The notes: generated by a model from the letters alone, not told the origin. Counted from the first letter of the stretch, positions 10,801 through 23,839 are shown. The stretch: DNA of 64,000 nucleotides from Argopecten irradians (GCF_041381155.1 NC_091144.1:37202071-37266070), one strand, 5' to 3'. Program-made: numbers and translations.

Positions 10801-13747
10801 TGTGATATCAATTTTAATATTCCAGCTGCCCTGAAACATTTTCTTTTACTTTGATTGAAAGCACACAACTAAAGGGATAATTCAGTGAGGCTAATTCTGT
10901 TACATAACCAGAAGCAAAATATGACATAAATGTATTGTTCTACATTCCCTATGAAACATATAACAAGAAAAAGTGACAAATTTTACGACATTTTTAAGTA
11001 TTTTGATTGATACCGTTAAAATTCCAAATCGTTGATAAATACGATTAAGCAGGTACAACATGTACGCTGTACCCATACTCGAGCCAAAGTCACGCACGTT
11101 AAAAAAATGCACAACATAACCACTGAGGAATTGCTGAAATTATTTTCAGACAAGAACATGCATTTAATACGGTAAACACACTACTATAAGAGCGATTTGA
11201 GTAGTTCTAGACAAAAAATTCCTTACTACACTGGCAAGGGCCAGGGTTTGGAATAGAAGACATCCGATCACTATGTGTAATGTCGGAAAGTAAGCGAGTA
11301 TGACCATTTCACATACATTTCACTACAGTGGGCTTTTCTGGCATATCACAGTGAAACCAACTAATCTAATTTCTATTAGAACTGGTTTGTTTCCGAAACA
11401 TGTGTACATTTTAATGTACTCTTAGACTGAATTGTCCCATTAAGAAATATATTGAAACAAACAATTAATTAACATTTATATTCTCAGAATAGTTTATCTA
11501 TTTACAAATTGCATTTCAACAGCAAGGAAATTTGATCTAACTTATGACATCAACATTTTCATGATCTTTGAATATCAAGGAGCTACCTCCCCTTTAATTT
11601 TATAAGCCATAACGGGTATGTAACATTAGATATCACGTTTGTTTTTGTTTGTTTGTTTATTTATTTTATTATACCACCAGTATCAGGAGAAGACTAAGAG
11701 AGACAAAGCCTGATGTAAAATCCTCTATTGATATTTTAATTTATTTTGTCAATGAAATATTAGGAAATTGAAATTTTGCATATAATATTATGGACAATTT
11801 GTTCGTCATGGTGACAGGTAGTGCCTTTGTTTAACTACAGTGTGACTTACGTTATTATTACTGTAGATATTGAGACGGATTTTCTGCCCAGCCAGGGTAT
11901 CAAGTTGTAACTCGTTGGAAGCATCTTGTTTGCGGACGGATCCCTGAACCACGTGATATTTCAAAATGTTGGCGAGAGCATCAACATCCTCACCGAGGGC
12001 AGCAAGCAGGTCAGCTGGCAGCTTATCGAAAGCAGCATTGGTGGGAGCGAAAATGGTGAAGGTCCCTGTAAGGCAAATGAATTGGGTTTCTTGATAAACA
12101 TTGTCATTAGGTTCGCATTAGATTGAATCACAAACAAGCTTGTTTAAGCAGTAGTTAAAGTCCTTTAAGCGTAATTTAAGTGTAAGACAAGTAAATGGAG
12201 GTTTTTGGTCAAAATTATTCTTCATCAAATTCGAAATAGGTTTAATTAATTTTAAACTGTAGATATCTGTATTTTAGCGTTAGTTTAATTTTAAGGTTTT
12301 TGTGCTGTTATTGGAAGCGCTTATTAAACTACAGCTGTAAATTTTGAAAAAAAAAAAAATTTTCTGTATTGAACCATCGTATTGCTTTAATTTTATTTTA
12401 AAAAGTTTACATTGTTTCGCATTTGCGTGAAAATTTCATTGCGCCAAAATAAGTATATTTACAATATACTTCACACGGCTTTTGATTTCTCAATAATCTT
12501 GAATTCATTAAAATCCTCGTAAAGATCTTCAAAGTCAAAGTTTTACTTGTCACAACTTGTCACTTGAAGGAGGCTCTCAAGAGGGATTCACGAAAATAAA
12601 ATTCCTTGATCAAGACACCGTGAAAAATTGTACACCCACGAGTTTAATAACTATACAGTATACTGTACATCTTAGATAATTGCGTTAATCGTACAGAGTA
12701 TCTGAATAGTTTTTACGGTAGAGCCGTAGATTTCCACGCCGGAGTCACGGGTTCGATTCCTGGTCGGGGCACTCGACAGGAAAGTGTATTTTCCCTGTTC
12801 TTCTACATTGGCGCCCAACTAAATAACCCATGGAAGGTGGTTAAAGAGTCTCGGGTTGAGATTTAGGAAATCACAAGAAAAAGGGGAGGGGGAGTAGTCA
12901 CAAGAAAAAGGGGAGGGGGAGTAGTTAAATACGGTCTCTGTCACTCAGCTGACGGAGCATGCTTCTTTGGCTCAGTCGGTACAGCCGTAGATTTCCACGC
13001 CGGAGACCTGGGTTCGATTCCTGGTCGGGGCACTCGACAGGAATGTGTATTTTCCCTGTTCTTCTTCACATGTAAACTCTGTTCAAACTTATCCTTAAAA
13101 TTTCCAAATCTCATAAGTGATATTTTTATTTAGAAATCATTACGACTTGGTATCAGCTAATAGAAGCCGACGTTCATTAACAATTTTTAAGCCAACTAGT
13201 TATTTCAAACGTAATTAAAATATTTCATAAATTTATACATAATATAAACTGTCTTTGCTCCAAACGTTCGGCTGCGTAGCCTTCGTCTGGGAAATAAATC
13301 GCAGTCTTCTGGTCAAGTCTCATAAGATAAATCGCTTAAAGATATTCTATTGAAAATTTCATCAAACCCAATACAGTTTCGGTTATCTGTAGGTTATGAT
13401 TTATTCCATAAGATCAAAGTCATTGACTATCTCGAATTTGAGAAGTGTCTGTCGTGATAGTAATTATGTTAATTAAAAAAGCTTTAATAACGTATTTAAT
13501 TTCATAAGATTTTTAACATTTAAACAAATAATATAACAAACAATAATAGACTTAAATCAAACTGAACTTTAAAATATCTAATAGATCTATTATCAGCTGA
13601 CCACTGACCTTGTGTGAGAGCGTCCGCAAGACCAGCTTTCTGTACTAGACTGACCAGCGTGGATTTCCCAGACGCCTGTAAAACCTCTACTAAGTTAGCG
13701 CCCAATACGGCATGTAGAGCCAGAGTGAAGCAGAGTACACGAAGCAT
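7859..13747 (-). CDS. Secreted two-domain fasciclin (FAS1) protein, copy A, 6 exons
   Basis: Exons on the minus strand: 13609-13747, 11851-12065, 10470-10656, 9275-9373, 8529-8642 and 7859-7992. All introns are GT/AG, and the 888-bp sum gives 295 residues plus TAA. The start at 13745-13747 opens a hydrophobic signal peptide (MLRVLCFTLALHAVLGA), so the product should be secreted. The first FAS1 domain (about 18-150) carries the H1 motif TIFAPTNAAF, a YHVV motif near 83, and the H2 motif NGYIHFIDTVMLP. The second (about 155-290) has LTLFAPTNQAF, YHVV near 218, and NGVVHIIDHVLIP. There is no transmembrane segment or GPI tail; it ends in GSAILGKK. FAS1 proteins of the TGFBI/periostin kind bind matrix and cell surfaces, and an adhesive or matrix role here is inferred. 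A polyadenylation signal (AATAAA on the minus strand) lies at 7748-7753. Intron 1 holds a SINE and intron 2 a MITE. Confidence 0.93.
10869..11453. mobile_element. 585-bp MITE in FAS1 A intron 2
   Basis: The ends form an inverted repeat: agggataattcagt at the left and actgaattgtccc at the right. It is flanked by CTAA and TTAA, so a TTAA target (decayed on one side) is likely. A related copy is nested in the DNA element at 44507-45080, and a shortened one sits in copy D intron 2. Confidence 0.65.
12725..13065 (+). repeat. tRNA-derived SINE, duplicated head, FAS1 A intron 1
   Basis: The second head (12957-13050) shows a tRNA-like A box (tggctcagtcggta) and B box (gggttcgattcc) with a decayed cloverleaf. 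The first head (12725-12790) repeats agccgtagatttccacgccg and the B box. Between them lie two copies of a ~30-bp unit with aaaaaggggagggggagtag (from about 12870 and 12900). Copy D lacks it at the equivalent position. Confidence 0.65.
13246..13320. mobile_element. Solo arm of the TTAA hairpin MITE, FAS1 A intron 1
   Basis: Contains ggctgcgtagccttcgtc and cgcagtcttctggtcaagt, matching the left arm of the MITE at 2168-2373. The second arm is not seen nearby. The same arm is at the equivalent place in copy D and is absent from copy B. Confidence 0.6.
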
Positions 13748-13799
13748 GTTGTGTCTAAAGTTGAAATCAGGAACTGGTTCGTCGGGAGGTCTCTAAGGT

Positions 13800-13947
13800 G
13801 ACTGATACAATTTTGAATTTATTTGCTCATATTTATACCATTTCAAATTCCAACCCAGTTTCATAACATGCAGTCATAACACCGATAACGGCGATTCAAT
13901 GGCAGACAAACGTGACTGGTTTCAGTATAGGGGGCGGCCCTCACGTG
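13800..13947 (-). promoter_or_regulatory. Core promoter of FAS1 copy A (E-box, TATA, initiator)
   Basis: Minus strand: CACGTG E-box at 13942-13947 next to a GC-rich stretch (gggggcggcc), TATAAATA at 13830-13837, and an initiator-like TCAGTC at 13800-13805, about 33 bp after the TATA start. The ATG follows about 55 bp later. The same arrangement recurs in copies B, C and D. Confidence 0.7.
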
Positions 13948-14960
13948 GGACCGACGTACATGGACAATTTATAGTTTTTTTTACCTCACGAACTAAACGC
14001 ACACATTACAACTATAAAGTTGTATAACATTAATGCCCATAAACGCTTGAACGCGTGATGTCGGCTTATTCGTAAGTAGCTGTACAATCGACAACGTTTT
14101 GATTTGATTCACAGGAACATTTGATTTTTTAACATTAATTCCTTGCATAGAAGGTGATTAATTCAACGCATAACAACATATACTGCTTACACTTTTAATT
14201 GTTTTAACATGAGTACTTTATATCAATTTATATACATTTTTTCACATATGGATACCTCTTAACTATAGGAAAATTCCGGACTAAGTATTATGGCGAAATT
14301 TTACTATTTACTATTTGTCGAATGGAAACATACGATACGGTCTCATTTTCTCCTGCTATATGCAATGTATTTAAATATTTGTTTTATCAATTAAATATTG
14401 CATCATTTGCCAACATAAATTGTTCCCAACAAAGTTTTTTATAGATGAAAGTATCCGTTAGTCTGCAATTAACCGTACTTTTTAATATTTACATTCTTCG
14501 TGCAAGATATTATACAAATATTGACTTGTTTTCAGGTGGATACGGTGATTAACAACTCGAGGAATTGATTTTACCCGAGAACCTTATGAAAACAGGTTAT
14601 ACCACTTTCAACCTTCATGAAAACAGGTTGATATCCGTTTTATTATATGGCATTTACATGATATAAACCATTTGACTACATGTATATGGGCATGTTTTTC
14701 TTCTTCATGATAAACCCTCTTCCCGATACTCAACGGTCCTGTTGAATAATTTCGAAGAGAAAAATGAAGGCTGATAATATCAAATTATTTGAAAAGTCTG
14801 ACAAAAAATGTACACACACATATTGGCAGGGTCACATTGATTCCAGTAAACCTTTAAAACTTTGTCAATGCATAAGTAAGTGTATATATCCAACTTATTT
14901 CCTCGTATCCATCGCTTTTTAGTTTCAAGAACATATCGGTTGATTAGGTATGGACAATAG

Positions 14961-15127
14961 AGGTTCCCCAGCGCATGACTTTTGCTTATCATGTTTATCA
15001 AGCTCGAGTCAGTTATTTTTCAAATTTTGAAAAGACGCGAGCTTTAGCGAGTGTCTTAAAAATCTGAAAATTGAATAACGAGAGTTTAGATAAACATGAT
15101 AAACAACAGTCACGCGTTGGAGGAACT
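14961..15127. repeat. Foldback element, spacer A-B
   Basis: Inverted arms of about 75-80 bp: aggttcccca...gcttatcatgtttatca on one side and tttagataaacatgataaac...cacgcgttgg on the other. The centre contains the complementary words gacgcgagc and gcgagtgtc. Present once in each FAS1 spacer. Confidence 0.7.
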
Positions 15128-15897
15128 TATTTAACTGAAGACTTTATCTCTATATTTATACCATGATGAACATTTTCTTGTCTTCATTTGGGGAAACTGC
15201 TATGGAATTTATCCCAAGCGTTTTCCAAAGTTAACATGCATAGGTATTGATTAAACTAACTTTCCTCATTTTGATAACGGATGTCAGGTAACCAGACGAA
15301 CTACAAAACCTTACACTCAATGAATGAATGCATTTGTGTTACTTATGTCACATCTAATTCGTTTCATTCAATTCATATTACTTGTTGCTTATGAATACGC
15401 AAAACAAATCACTGACACTGTCAAATGACACAAAAAATAAATCCAGAAACATAAGGGGTCTATGTCAGGCAAAAGCTTCCGTCCACTTCCGTCCACTTTC
15501 GTGCCGAAGCAGTCACTCCAGAGAAACCCATTTCTGATGAATTAAAAGTTAAAAATAAAAAAAAAAAAAAATAAAAATCAATAAGGATACTTTCTTATTG
15601 TTATTGTGTTATTTGTGCCTTGATTATCATACTTTCGAATCAAGAAGAAACGTTACTGATATTTTGAGAATTTCTGTAGAACTGGTTAAAATCATGATAT
15701 TTACGTCAACAACGTTCTTAATATATAAATTATATTGATGAAACTGGGACTAATCGGAGCACACGCTTTCCATTTCCATTACACGGTACAAGTGTGACAC
15801 TCTGCTCTACTGAAAGGGCGTTTATGTGGTCATCTATCAAACTATGGGTATAAAATGTCTTTTTTCAAAAGTTTGTTTTCAGTTACAACTCAAAGGT

Positions 15898-17803
15898 GGG
15901 GTTGCAAAATCCGCCCACGTGCCGATTTTTTTTCAAATTTTGCAGTGTTAAAGATCTAGGTACATAACTACTTTTTATGTGCTGTTTATTTATTTTGTAT
16001 GTTTTAAAAAGGCATAAAGGGCCTGAAATGATGTTTTCTAAAATAACTTTGGGTATTACGCAAGGGGACCCCTTGTGTCCATCTTTTTAACATGATTTTT
16101 AATTATTAATTATTTTTGTTAATAACAGATACTTCATTCTTTATTTCATATCCATTTATAATGATATTTACGAATTATTTTTACGACAAATTGATTTTGA
16201 AGCCAAAAAACCTCAAATTTTTGTCAGGATAAAATTTGAGGATATTTTGTTTGCTCAAAATATTTGGCATGTTATCGATTTTGTCCACACTTTTAAACCA
16301 TTTTAAAAACATGCAATAGGTATAATCCTATAACAGATACTTTTTCAAAAAAAAATGAAATCCGGGAAAATAGCATTTTATAGGCTTAAATGTAGCGAGG
16401 GGAATTTTCTAAAAAATCAATATTTGCCCTAGTTGACCATAAATCTAAAATTGATCATAGACACCATAATAAAACAACAGTTAGTGATAGATTTTTTTGT
16501 TACCTAACATATGTACTCTAACATTATTGCATTTCTATTCATGCATTATCCATCTCTCTTATGTATATAAAAACTATTTTAAATTGAATTAAAAATGATT
16601 AAAGAGGGAAAAAGAGTTACATTTGATTTTCAAATAAAGTATGTATAATTTAAAAAATAATACCAGCACTGCAAATGTTACAATCTTAATTTTGAGCAAT
16701 CAGACGGCTTTTATTTCGAAACAATGGCAACAATGTATTTAAAACTGTTACTATCTCATTTGGCATACCCCATAACCCATAAGTACCAATTTTCACTAAT
16801 ATCTAATAATATCTAAATTTCAACCAATCAGAGACCTTCATTTTGTTTCCATGGCAACAAATCTTTTAAAAAGGGACTCCATGTTATTCAGCATATTTTA
16901 TAACCCATATATACCAATTTTCACATAAATCTGACAATATCTAAATTTCAACCAATCAGAGGCCTCCATTTTGTTTCCATGGCAAGTTATCTTTTTGAAA
17001 GTGTTACCATGTTATTCACCATACCTTGTAACCTCTATATATCAATTTTCACTTAATTCTGACATCATTTAAATTTCAGCCAATCAGAGGCCTCCGTTTT
17101 GTTACCATGGCAACCAATATTTTAAAAGGTGTTACCATGATATTTAGCATCAAAAATTATTACTGTACACTGATTTTCACTTATATCGGACTCTGGAATC
17201 ATAAACTGGAAAAGTATAATTATATAATAACTAGGTATACTAACAAAGAACTGATCCGTTGCTACGTGCACTCTCTATTTTGAAGTCACTCAAAAATAGG
17301 TTTCCCGGATTTTATTTTTGAACCTAATTTACACATTGACAGAAAATGTCATGGGAGTATTTTTAAATGGGGTTAAAATTGTGGACAAAACCAGTAACAG
17401 GGTGAAATGAGATAACAAAGAGCAATGTTTCATTTTCGTTTTTTCCAAAAAGTCTTACTTTTTCGTAAAAAATATTATTTCAAACAAAATTTTCCGTTAA
17501 AAATCTAAAAGAAATGACTTAAATATGAAGTATACGATCTACTAAAATGATTTATGAATGAAAAGTGTAGAATATTTCACAAAGGCCAACCTTTTTGGCA
17601 TGTTTGTGTAGCTAGTTTTAATAAAAATGACTACAAAGAATTCAGGCCCTTTGGGCCTTTTTAAAATCACAAAAGGAAAAAGAGGTGTCATTTTAAAGGG
17701 ACAACTAGTAGTACTTTCAATATGCAAAGTTTCAAGAAAATTGGGCTGTGGGCAGTTTCGATGGGATTTTTAACATTAGCTTGTACACCACCAAAAATGT
17801 TTT
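15898..17803. mobile_element. 1.9-kb insertion in spacer A-B, probable non-autonomous DNA element
   Basis: Spacer B-C runs straight from ttacaactcaaa to tagaaagaaacgatgt; here 1.9 kb intervenes. It starts ggtggggttgcaaaatccgc and ends gctgtgggcagtttcgatgg...gtacaccacc, which gives a weak inverted-repeat relation (ggtgg/ccacc, gcccac/gtgggc). No transposase frame is visible. It contains the 128-bp array. Confidence 0.55.
16660..17170. repeat. 128-bp tandem array with CCAAT and X-box-like motifs
   Basis: Four diverged units in exact 128-bp register: (c/g)caatcag at 16696, 16824, 16952 and 17080. About 20 bp after each CCAAT word is an X-box-like palindrome: GTTTCCATGGCAAC at 16845-16858, GTTTCCATGGCAAG at 16973-16986 and GTTACCATGGCAAC at 17101-17114. 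The first unit is degenerate. Confidence 0.8.
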
Positions 17804-18871
17804 AGATAGAAACGATGTGTAGATAGATAAGTATGCATATTAGATAAAATAACTCTATAATATGTTCGTTTCAAGCATGTAACGTTGTAGAACAGTTGTC
17901 ATTGTTACTGATGAGCCAATCACAAATGACCTTATCAAATCTATTCGGAAGCCTGCCCAGAGGCTTTAAGATAAAGAGAGGTGAGTGATCCCAGCGTAAC
18001 CTCAGTGAAACTATATTGCCTAAATTAATGTTGCTTTTCCATCCATGTTAATTAATTGCTTTATTCTTTATTTTTTTACGAACCTATTTATAATGCAGTC
18101 ATATCTATACATTTTGAAATGACGTACCAAATAAGTATACTCATGCATTTAGTCTCTATAGAATATAGTCAAAATATTTATTATGTGAATTCGAATATAA
18201 TATATATACATGTATAAGTATTAAAATCTCCCCATCCACATCCCTGTTGTAATTATAATTCATTTTCCAAATTCAAATAAAAAAAATGTTTATCGTGATA
18301 TGTTTCAGATACACTTTTGAAAGGAAATAATGTGTATGTTTTTCCTCAAATATATGTACTTAAACAAAATTGAACACGTTTGAATTGCCATACCAGACAT
18401 TCCAGACATTTGTTGTTTTGTTTGGTTATTTGTTTTTTTTCTCTTTCTTTTAAAGTACATAATGTTCATATTTTCTGTATTTATATTTAATTATTTTACA
18501 ATTATTCGTCTCAGTCGTTTTCAACTTATGTTTATGAAGGATATTTTCCAAGTAGTCTATGGTCAAGTATGTGATAATACCAATGCTTTATAGTCGGGTG
18601 TTCTTCATACACAGCTCAAGGTGCGCTGAAGTTTTGTAGAATATAAAACAAGTCTTACTTCACCTACACTAGCGGTCGGCAAGTCTAAAGGCATGGTATG
18701 CTGTCAATAAATCTTTTCAAAAATACAGTTTTCAAAGAAAAAATATATAATAACCAAAATCAAAATTTATTTTTAGTTCTTTATTATAAAACATATGTAT
18801 ATACAATGTAAAATAACAAGCAACGAGAATGAAAAACAGAATGAAGATATTAACAGGCGGTGAGAGTTGGT

Positions 18872-21800
18872 TTATTTCTTTCCTAATAACGCAGACCCTA
18901 GATGTCTCCGGGGAACCAGCACGTGGTCAATTAAATGGACAACGCCGTTGGTGGCGGAAATATCGGCACTGAGTACTTTTCCGTATTTTAATTGAATTGA
19001 ATCCCCTGTATCAATAAAAATATTTACATGCAGATTAATTGGATCAATTAATTGAAATATGAAATATGTTTTCTTCTTTACTTCTGTAAATCATCTTTCT
19101 TTCGGGGCTAGTAAACGAGGTTTCCATTTCAAAAGAAGATCGTTAAGATTAACGTTCGCGGATTCGAAAATTAAATAAAAAGTCTGATCAATATAATTGT
19201 AGTAGATATCTATTCTATAAATCGCACACGAAAGAAAGTTGGTTTACAGTGTTTTCGATTCAAAATTGCGAAATGTTTTACTCTCAAATATTATGCGGTT
19301 AAACAGTATGCTGAATGTAAACTGCATCATAGGTTAGATGTAAAACATACCTGTAATATTCAATCTGAATCTATCCTGATGGATGTCCATTGTCGTTAAG
19401 TACTCCTTGTTGTGAAGTCCAGCTGAGTACTCAGTGGAAGGCACCACGTGGTAAAGCAGGATTTCTGAAAGTTAAAAAAAGTGGCACATATGCAATATTA
19501 CATTGTATGATATAGTCAAAATATCTTCTCTGTAGCATTGTAAAGTCTTTAGTAATTTCTTTCTCATGAGATTATTTTCAAAATATTGAATGGTGGTCAA
19601 AACACATCATGTATTGTATTTTAAAATAATCTAAATTATGTAGTTGGAAACGTCCTTCTAATGAGATTATGGTCAAAATAATCTCAATAAATGACATTTT
19701 TGTAAAGGAGTACCTACAACTTATAACTGTCGCCTTCTAAAATACCTGATCCTTTCTTTATTATTTAAAATATCATCGATATCACCACCATTAAAACAAA
19801 GACAGGGATGTCGTCTCTCACGATTTTGGCTGGAGAATTATCAGTGTCACGCAACTTCAGACTAAATCTAACAGTATTCATAATGAAACCCTACATCCCT
19901 ATGCAGCGAATATCTATCTTTGGTCAAAGACTTTTACAATTAATTACAAGAAAATTGTTTTATATCATTAAAGGTTGGATATTATTTAACCTGTGTATGG
20001 ACTAAAAAATGAATACGTTTTACGTCTTTAATATGTTTGATTCGTGTGCTTATTTTGAAATAATATGATTATGATTAAAACATAACAGTACAACATTACA
20101 AATGGCAAAACATGAATTCTCCGTCTTTAAAGCTATCTCTTGGTGATTTCTTCTCTTTCTTTACGAGAAGTTGACAAACGTGCAAATGCCACGAACATAA
20201 AGATACAATTAAACCTACCTTTAAGAAGTTGAGGATCCTTAGCAAGACTGCCCACTGCTGTTGATCCCAGTTGGGAAAACGCTTGATTTGTTGGGGCAAA
20301 AAGAGTCAACGCGTCAGCTGGAAAAAAAACATTTAAAGAGAAATACACTCACTGAACGGAACCCGGCATACTTGTAAGCATGTTAGAATTTCACACAAGT
20401 TTACAATTATGGCATTATTATAGCATATGTTTTAACATTACATTCGTTATGCCATTAACTGCAAATGTTGCAGCATGAATGTGTATTTACATTAGCCCTA
20501 TGACGTATAATAACAATAATCAAAGTATTACAGTATAGTAAATCTACACAGTGACGTAAAAGTTCTACATCGATTACAAAAAATGCTTATGACTTCGTTA
20601 CAGAAAAAAAAGAAAACAAAGTATTTGATTTTAAAGGTCCCCTTTGAGAAGACACAAGCAGACAGCATGCTGATTTAATAAGAAGAAAAGTGGAGAATGC
20701 TACTGAAAAAAGAGGAAAGAAAGAGGTTATTTGTACAATTTCAATGAGGACCGGAATCGAAAAATACGGATAAAAGTCCGATACACTATGATTAGAGACC
20801 GGAGAAATCGTCTGAGGAACAAACTTATTCCACATGACTATTAACATAGTCAAACCATAGAGGGATCAAAACTTTCGAAAATCGTTCAATGCAAAAAACA
20901 TTAGCACAACTACACACAAAAAAACGGAAAATAAATTTTCGCAAAAAAACAACAACCCGAATGTCTTCAAATGCAAACGCGAATAAAAAAAAATTGTGAA
21001 ACATAAATGCTTTACAGTATATTGAATTTCATCTATTACCTACTTTGAAGAGCTGTTACTAGGTCTGCTGATTGGACCTTCGATAAAAGTGTAGATAACT
21101 CTGGAGAACCGGCGACAATGTCGACAATGCTACCCTCTGGTTGTAGCATTACTTTATCAATAAAATGAACATATCCGTTACTAGCCTGGATGTCGAAATC
21201 CAATATCCTCGACCCTTCAACTGTGACCTCCTGAGGGTTAGAAAAAAATGCGCAACAATGTCTAGTGAAATAATACAATAGGGAAAATTCCGATATTATG
21301 ATATTGCAGACAAAATCAAAAAGGTGGAATAACTACGATATAACAGAAAATAATATATACATAGAGATTAGAAACTCCTTCTTTGTTTTTGTTGACATTC
21401 AGGGGGGCCGCCGGTTATAGGTATTTTTCCTTGGCTAACTGCTTTTAAGTGTGTTCTTTTGAACATGACATTTCTGCATTAATACAAAGTTGAAACATTA
21501 TATCATGTTTAATATGACCAAATATCCCCAAAATATTATTAAATATGATTTTTGAAAGCTTGAAAATTACCTTTAATACCTGAATTTTCGAAAATCAGCC
21601 ATTCAAAACGGAAGTGTATTTTGTTGTGTTAGTATATAAGTTATTTTTTTTCTTTTTAAAATCGCACCCAAACCATCTGAAAAGTACTAAACTTTTGTAA
21701 AAAAATTTAAAGTTATTCTCTTGTATGTGATTATTAAAAGTATATCTTAAAATCCCTAAGCACATACTGAGGTACATCTGCTGATCGTGAAAATGGCGGA

Positions 21801-23639
21801 GTTGATAATCTCTAGGTGTATCAATTCCTGGATATAAATTTCAAAAAGATAACAAAACAAATTAATTAGCATTGATATTCTAAGTATATTTATCTATTTA
21901 CAAATTGCATTCACCAGTATCAAGATAATGCTAACATAGACTATACCCGATGTCTAATCCTCTTTTGATATTTGAATATCTTTTTGTCAATAAAATATTA
22001 GGAAATTGAATTTTGCATATCTAATTTAAGATACTTTTTGTGACAGGATGACGGATAGTAGGTTTTTGTTAAGCTTCAGCTTGACCTACATCATTATGAC
22101 TGTAGATGTTGAGACGGATTTTCTGCCCAGCCAGAGTATCAAGTTGTAATTCGTTGGATGCATCTTGTTTGCGGACGGATCCCTGAACCACGTGGTATTT
22201 CAAAACGTTGGCGAGAGCATTCACGTCACTGCCAAGGGAGGCCAGAAGATCAGCTGGCAGCTTATCGAAAGCAGCATTGGTGGGGGCGAAAATGGTGAAA
22301 GTCCCTGTAAGGCAAATGAATTTAGTTTATTGGTAAACATTGTCATTAGGTTCGCATTAGATTGAATCACAAACAAGCTTGTTTAAGCAGTAGTTAAATT
22401 TTAGCGTAATTTAATTTTAGCGCTGTTCACGTAAATAAATGGAGGTTCTCGGTCAAAATTATTCATCATCAAATTCGTAGTAGGTTTAATAAATTGTAAA
22501 CTGTAAATATCTTTATTTTAGCGGTAGTTTAAATCTAATGTTTTTGTAATATTTTTGAAGCGCTTATTGAACTACAGCTCTCAATTTTGAAAAAAAAAAA
22601 GAATTTCTGTATTGAACCATCGTATTGCGTAAATTTATATCTGCGCGAAAAGTTTACTTTGTTTTGCATTTGCATAAAAGTTTCATGCGCCAAAATAAGT
22701 ATATTTACAATATACTACTTGGTGGTGATATTAGCGAAACTTTAGATTTCTCAATACTCTTGAATTTATTAAAATCCTCGCAAAGTTCTTCAAAGTCAAG
22801 GTTTTACTTGTCACAACTGGTCACTTGGATGAAAATAAACCTCCTTAAACAGTATATCGTGAAAAGTTGTACATCCACTAAATTTAACAACTCTACAGTA
22901 TGCTTATATCTTACATCTTTGATGATTGGGTTTAATGTATAAAATGTCATTTGTTGATTTTTTTTATGTTATGAAGATATGACAGAAAACGAGAGATTAC
23001 TGCATGTTATATAAAATCAAACTCTGATTTTTGCGTTTTTTCATATGTGTAAACTCTATTCAAGCTTATCCTTAAAATTTCCAAATCTCCTAAATTACAT
23101 TCCTCATTTAGAATCTTGGTACCAGCTAATGGAAGCCGACGTAAACACAGCTCCTTTAACGATTTAAAGTCAACTACCTTATTTAAGACGTAATTAAAAA
23201 ACTGTAAAAGATATATATGATATAAATTTTGTCAAACCCCATGCAGATGTATTTTACTAATCTGTAGATTATGATTCATTCCATTAGATCAAAGGCAAAT
23301 ACTATTTCGAATATGAAAAGTCTCAGTCGTGATAGTAATTACGTTAATTAAAATAGCTTTAAGAACGCATTTAATTTCAAAAGATTTTAAACATTCAAAC
23401 AAATAATAAAATAAACGATATTAAACGAGTAAAAACTACAATCAAAATGTACTTTCAAATATCCATTAGACATCGTTAATATTATCAGCTGACCACTGAC
23501 CTTGTGTGAGAGCGTTCGCCAGACCAGCTTTCTGTACTAGACTGACCAGCGTGGATTTTCCAGACGCCTGTAAAACCTCTACTAAGTTAGCGCCCAATAC
23601 GGCATGTAGAGCCAGAGTGAAGCAGAGTACACGAAGCAT
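18872..23639 (-). CDS. Secreted two-domain fasciclin (FAS1) protein, copy B, 6 exons
   Basis: Exons on the minus strand: 23501-23639, 22090-22304, 21044-21230, 20219-20317, 19351-19464 and 18872-19005. Each has exactly the length of its counterpart in copy A, so the frame is open for 295 residues. Signal peptide MLRVLCFTLALHAVLGA; H1 motifs TIFAPTNAAF and LTLFAPTNQAF; H2 motifs NGYVHFIDKVMLQ and NGVVHLIDHVLVP; C-terminus GSALLGKK. Differences from A include Q for P after the first H2 motif, SPELSTLL for ASELSTLL, and TAVGSLAKDP in exon 4. An in-frame upstream ATG at 23702 (MNHSLQRPP) is rejected because it lies upstream of the start site expected from the TATA box at 23722-23729. The introns are the shortest of the four copies and lack the SINE and the intron-2 MITE of copy A. 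The likely role is matrix or cell adhesion, by family. Confidence 0.93.
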
Positions 23640-23696
23640 GTTGTGTCTAAAGTTGAAATCAGGAACTGGTTCGCCGGGAGGTCTCTGAAGCGAATG

Positions 23697-23839
23697 ATTC
23701 ATTTTTTAATGTATTTGGCCATATTTATACCATTTCGAATTCCAACCTTGTTTCATAACATGCAGTCATAACTCCGATAACGGCGATTCCATGTCAGATA
23801 AACGTGACTAGTATCAGTAAAGGGGGCGGCCCTCACGTG
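23697..23839 (-). promoter_or_regulatory. Core promoter of FAS1 copy B
   Basis: Minus strand: CACGTG at 23834-23839 and TATAAATA at 23722-23729, 105 bp apart as in copy A. The initiator-like TCAGTC of A is not conserved here. A 474-bp MITE sits just upstream of the E-box, beginning at 23852, so it separates the core promoter from the older 5' flank. Confidence 0.65.

Larger units (their letters stand above)
13780..18860. other. Spacer between FAS1 copies A and B
   Basis: Holds the A promoter, a 290-bp insertion with a hairpin (about 14500-14790), a foldback element (14961-15127), a 1.9-kb insertion (15898-17803), and then the 3' flank of copy B. It is homologous, inverted, to the spacer 38080-48780, and in parts to 23640-27100 and 54024-56335. 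Confidence 0.75.

Noticed and set aside
11926-12126. Plus-strand frames antisense to FAS1 exons (also at 22165, 30564, 13614, 23506)
   Set aside because: They are the complementary strand of conserved FAS1 exons 1 and 2 and recur only because the exons recur.
12957-13035. Possible tRNA gene
   Set aside because: A and B boxes are present but acceptor and anticodon stems do not pair well and the head is repeated; it is better called a SINE.
23640-23702. In-frame upstream ATG (MNHSLQRPP) extending FAS1 copy B
   Set aside because: It falls upstream of the start site implied by the TATA box and would bury the signal peptide; the other copies lack it.
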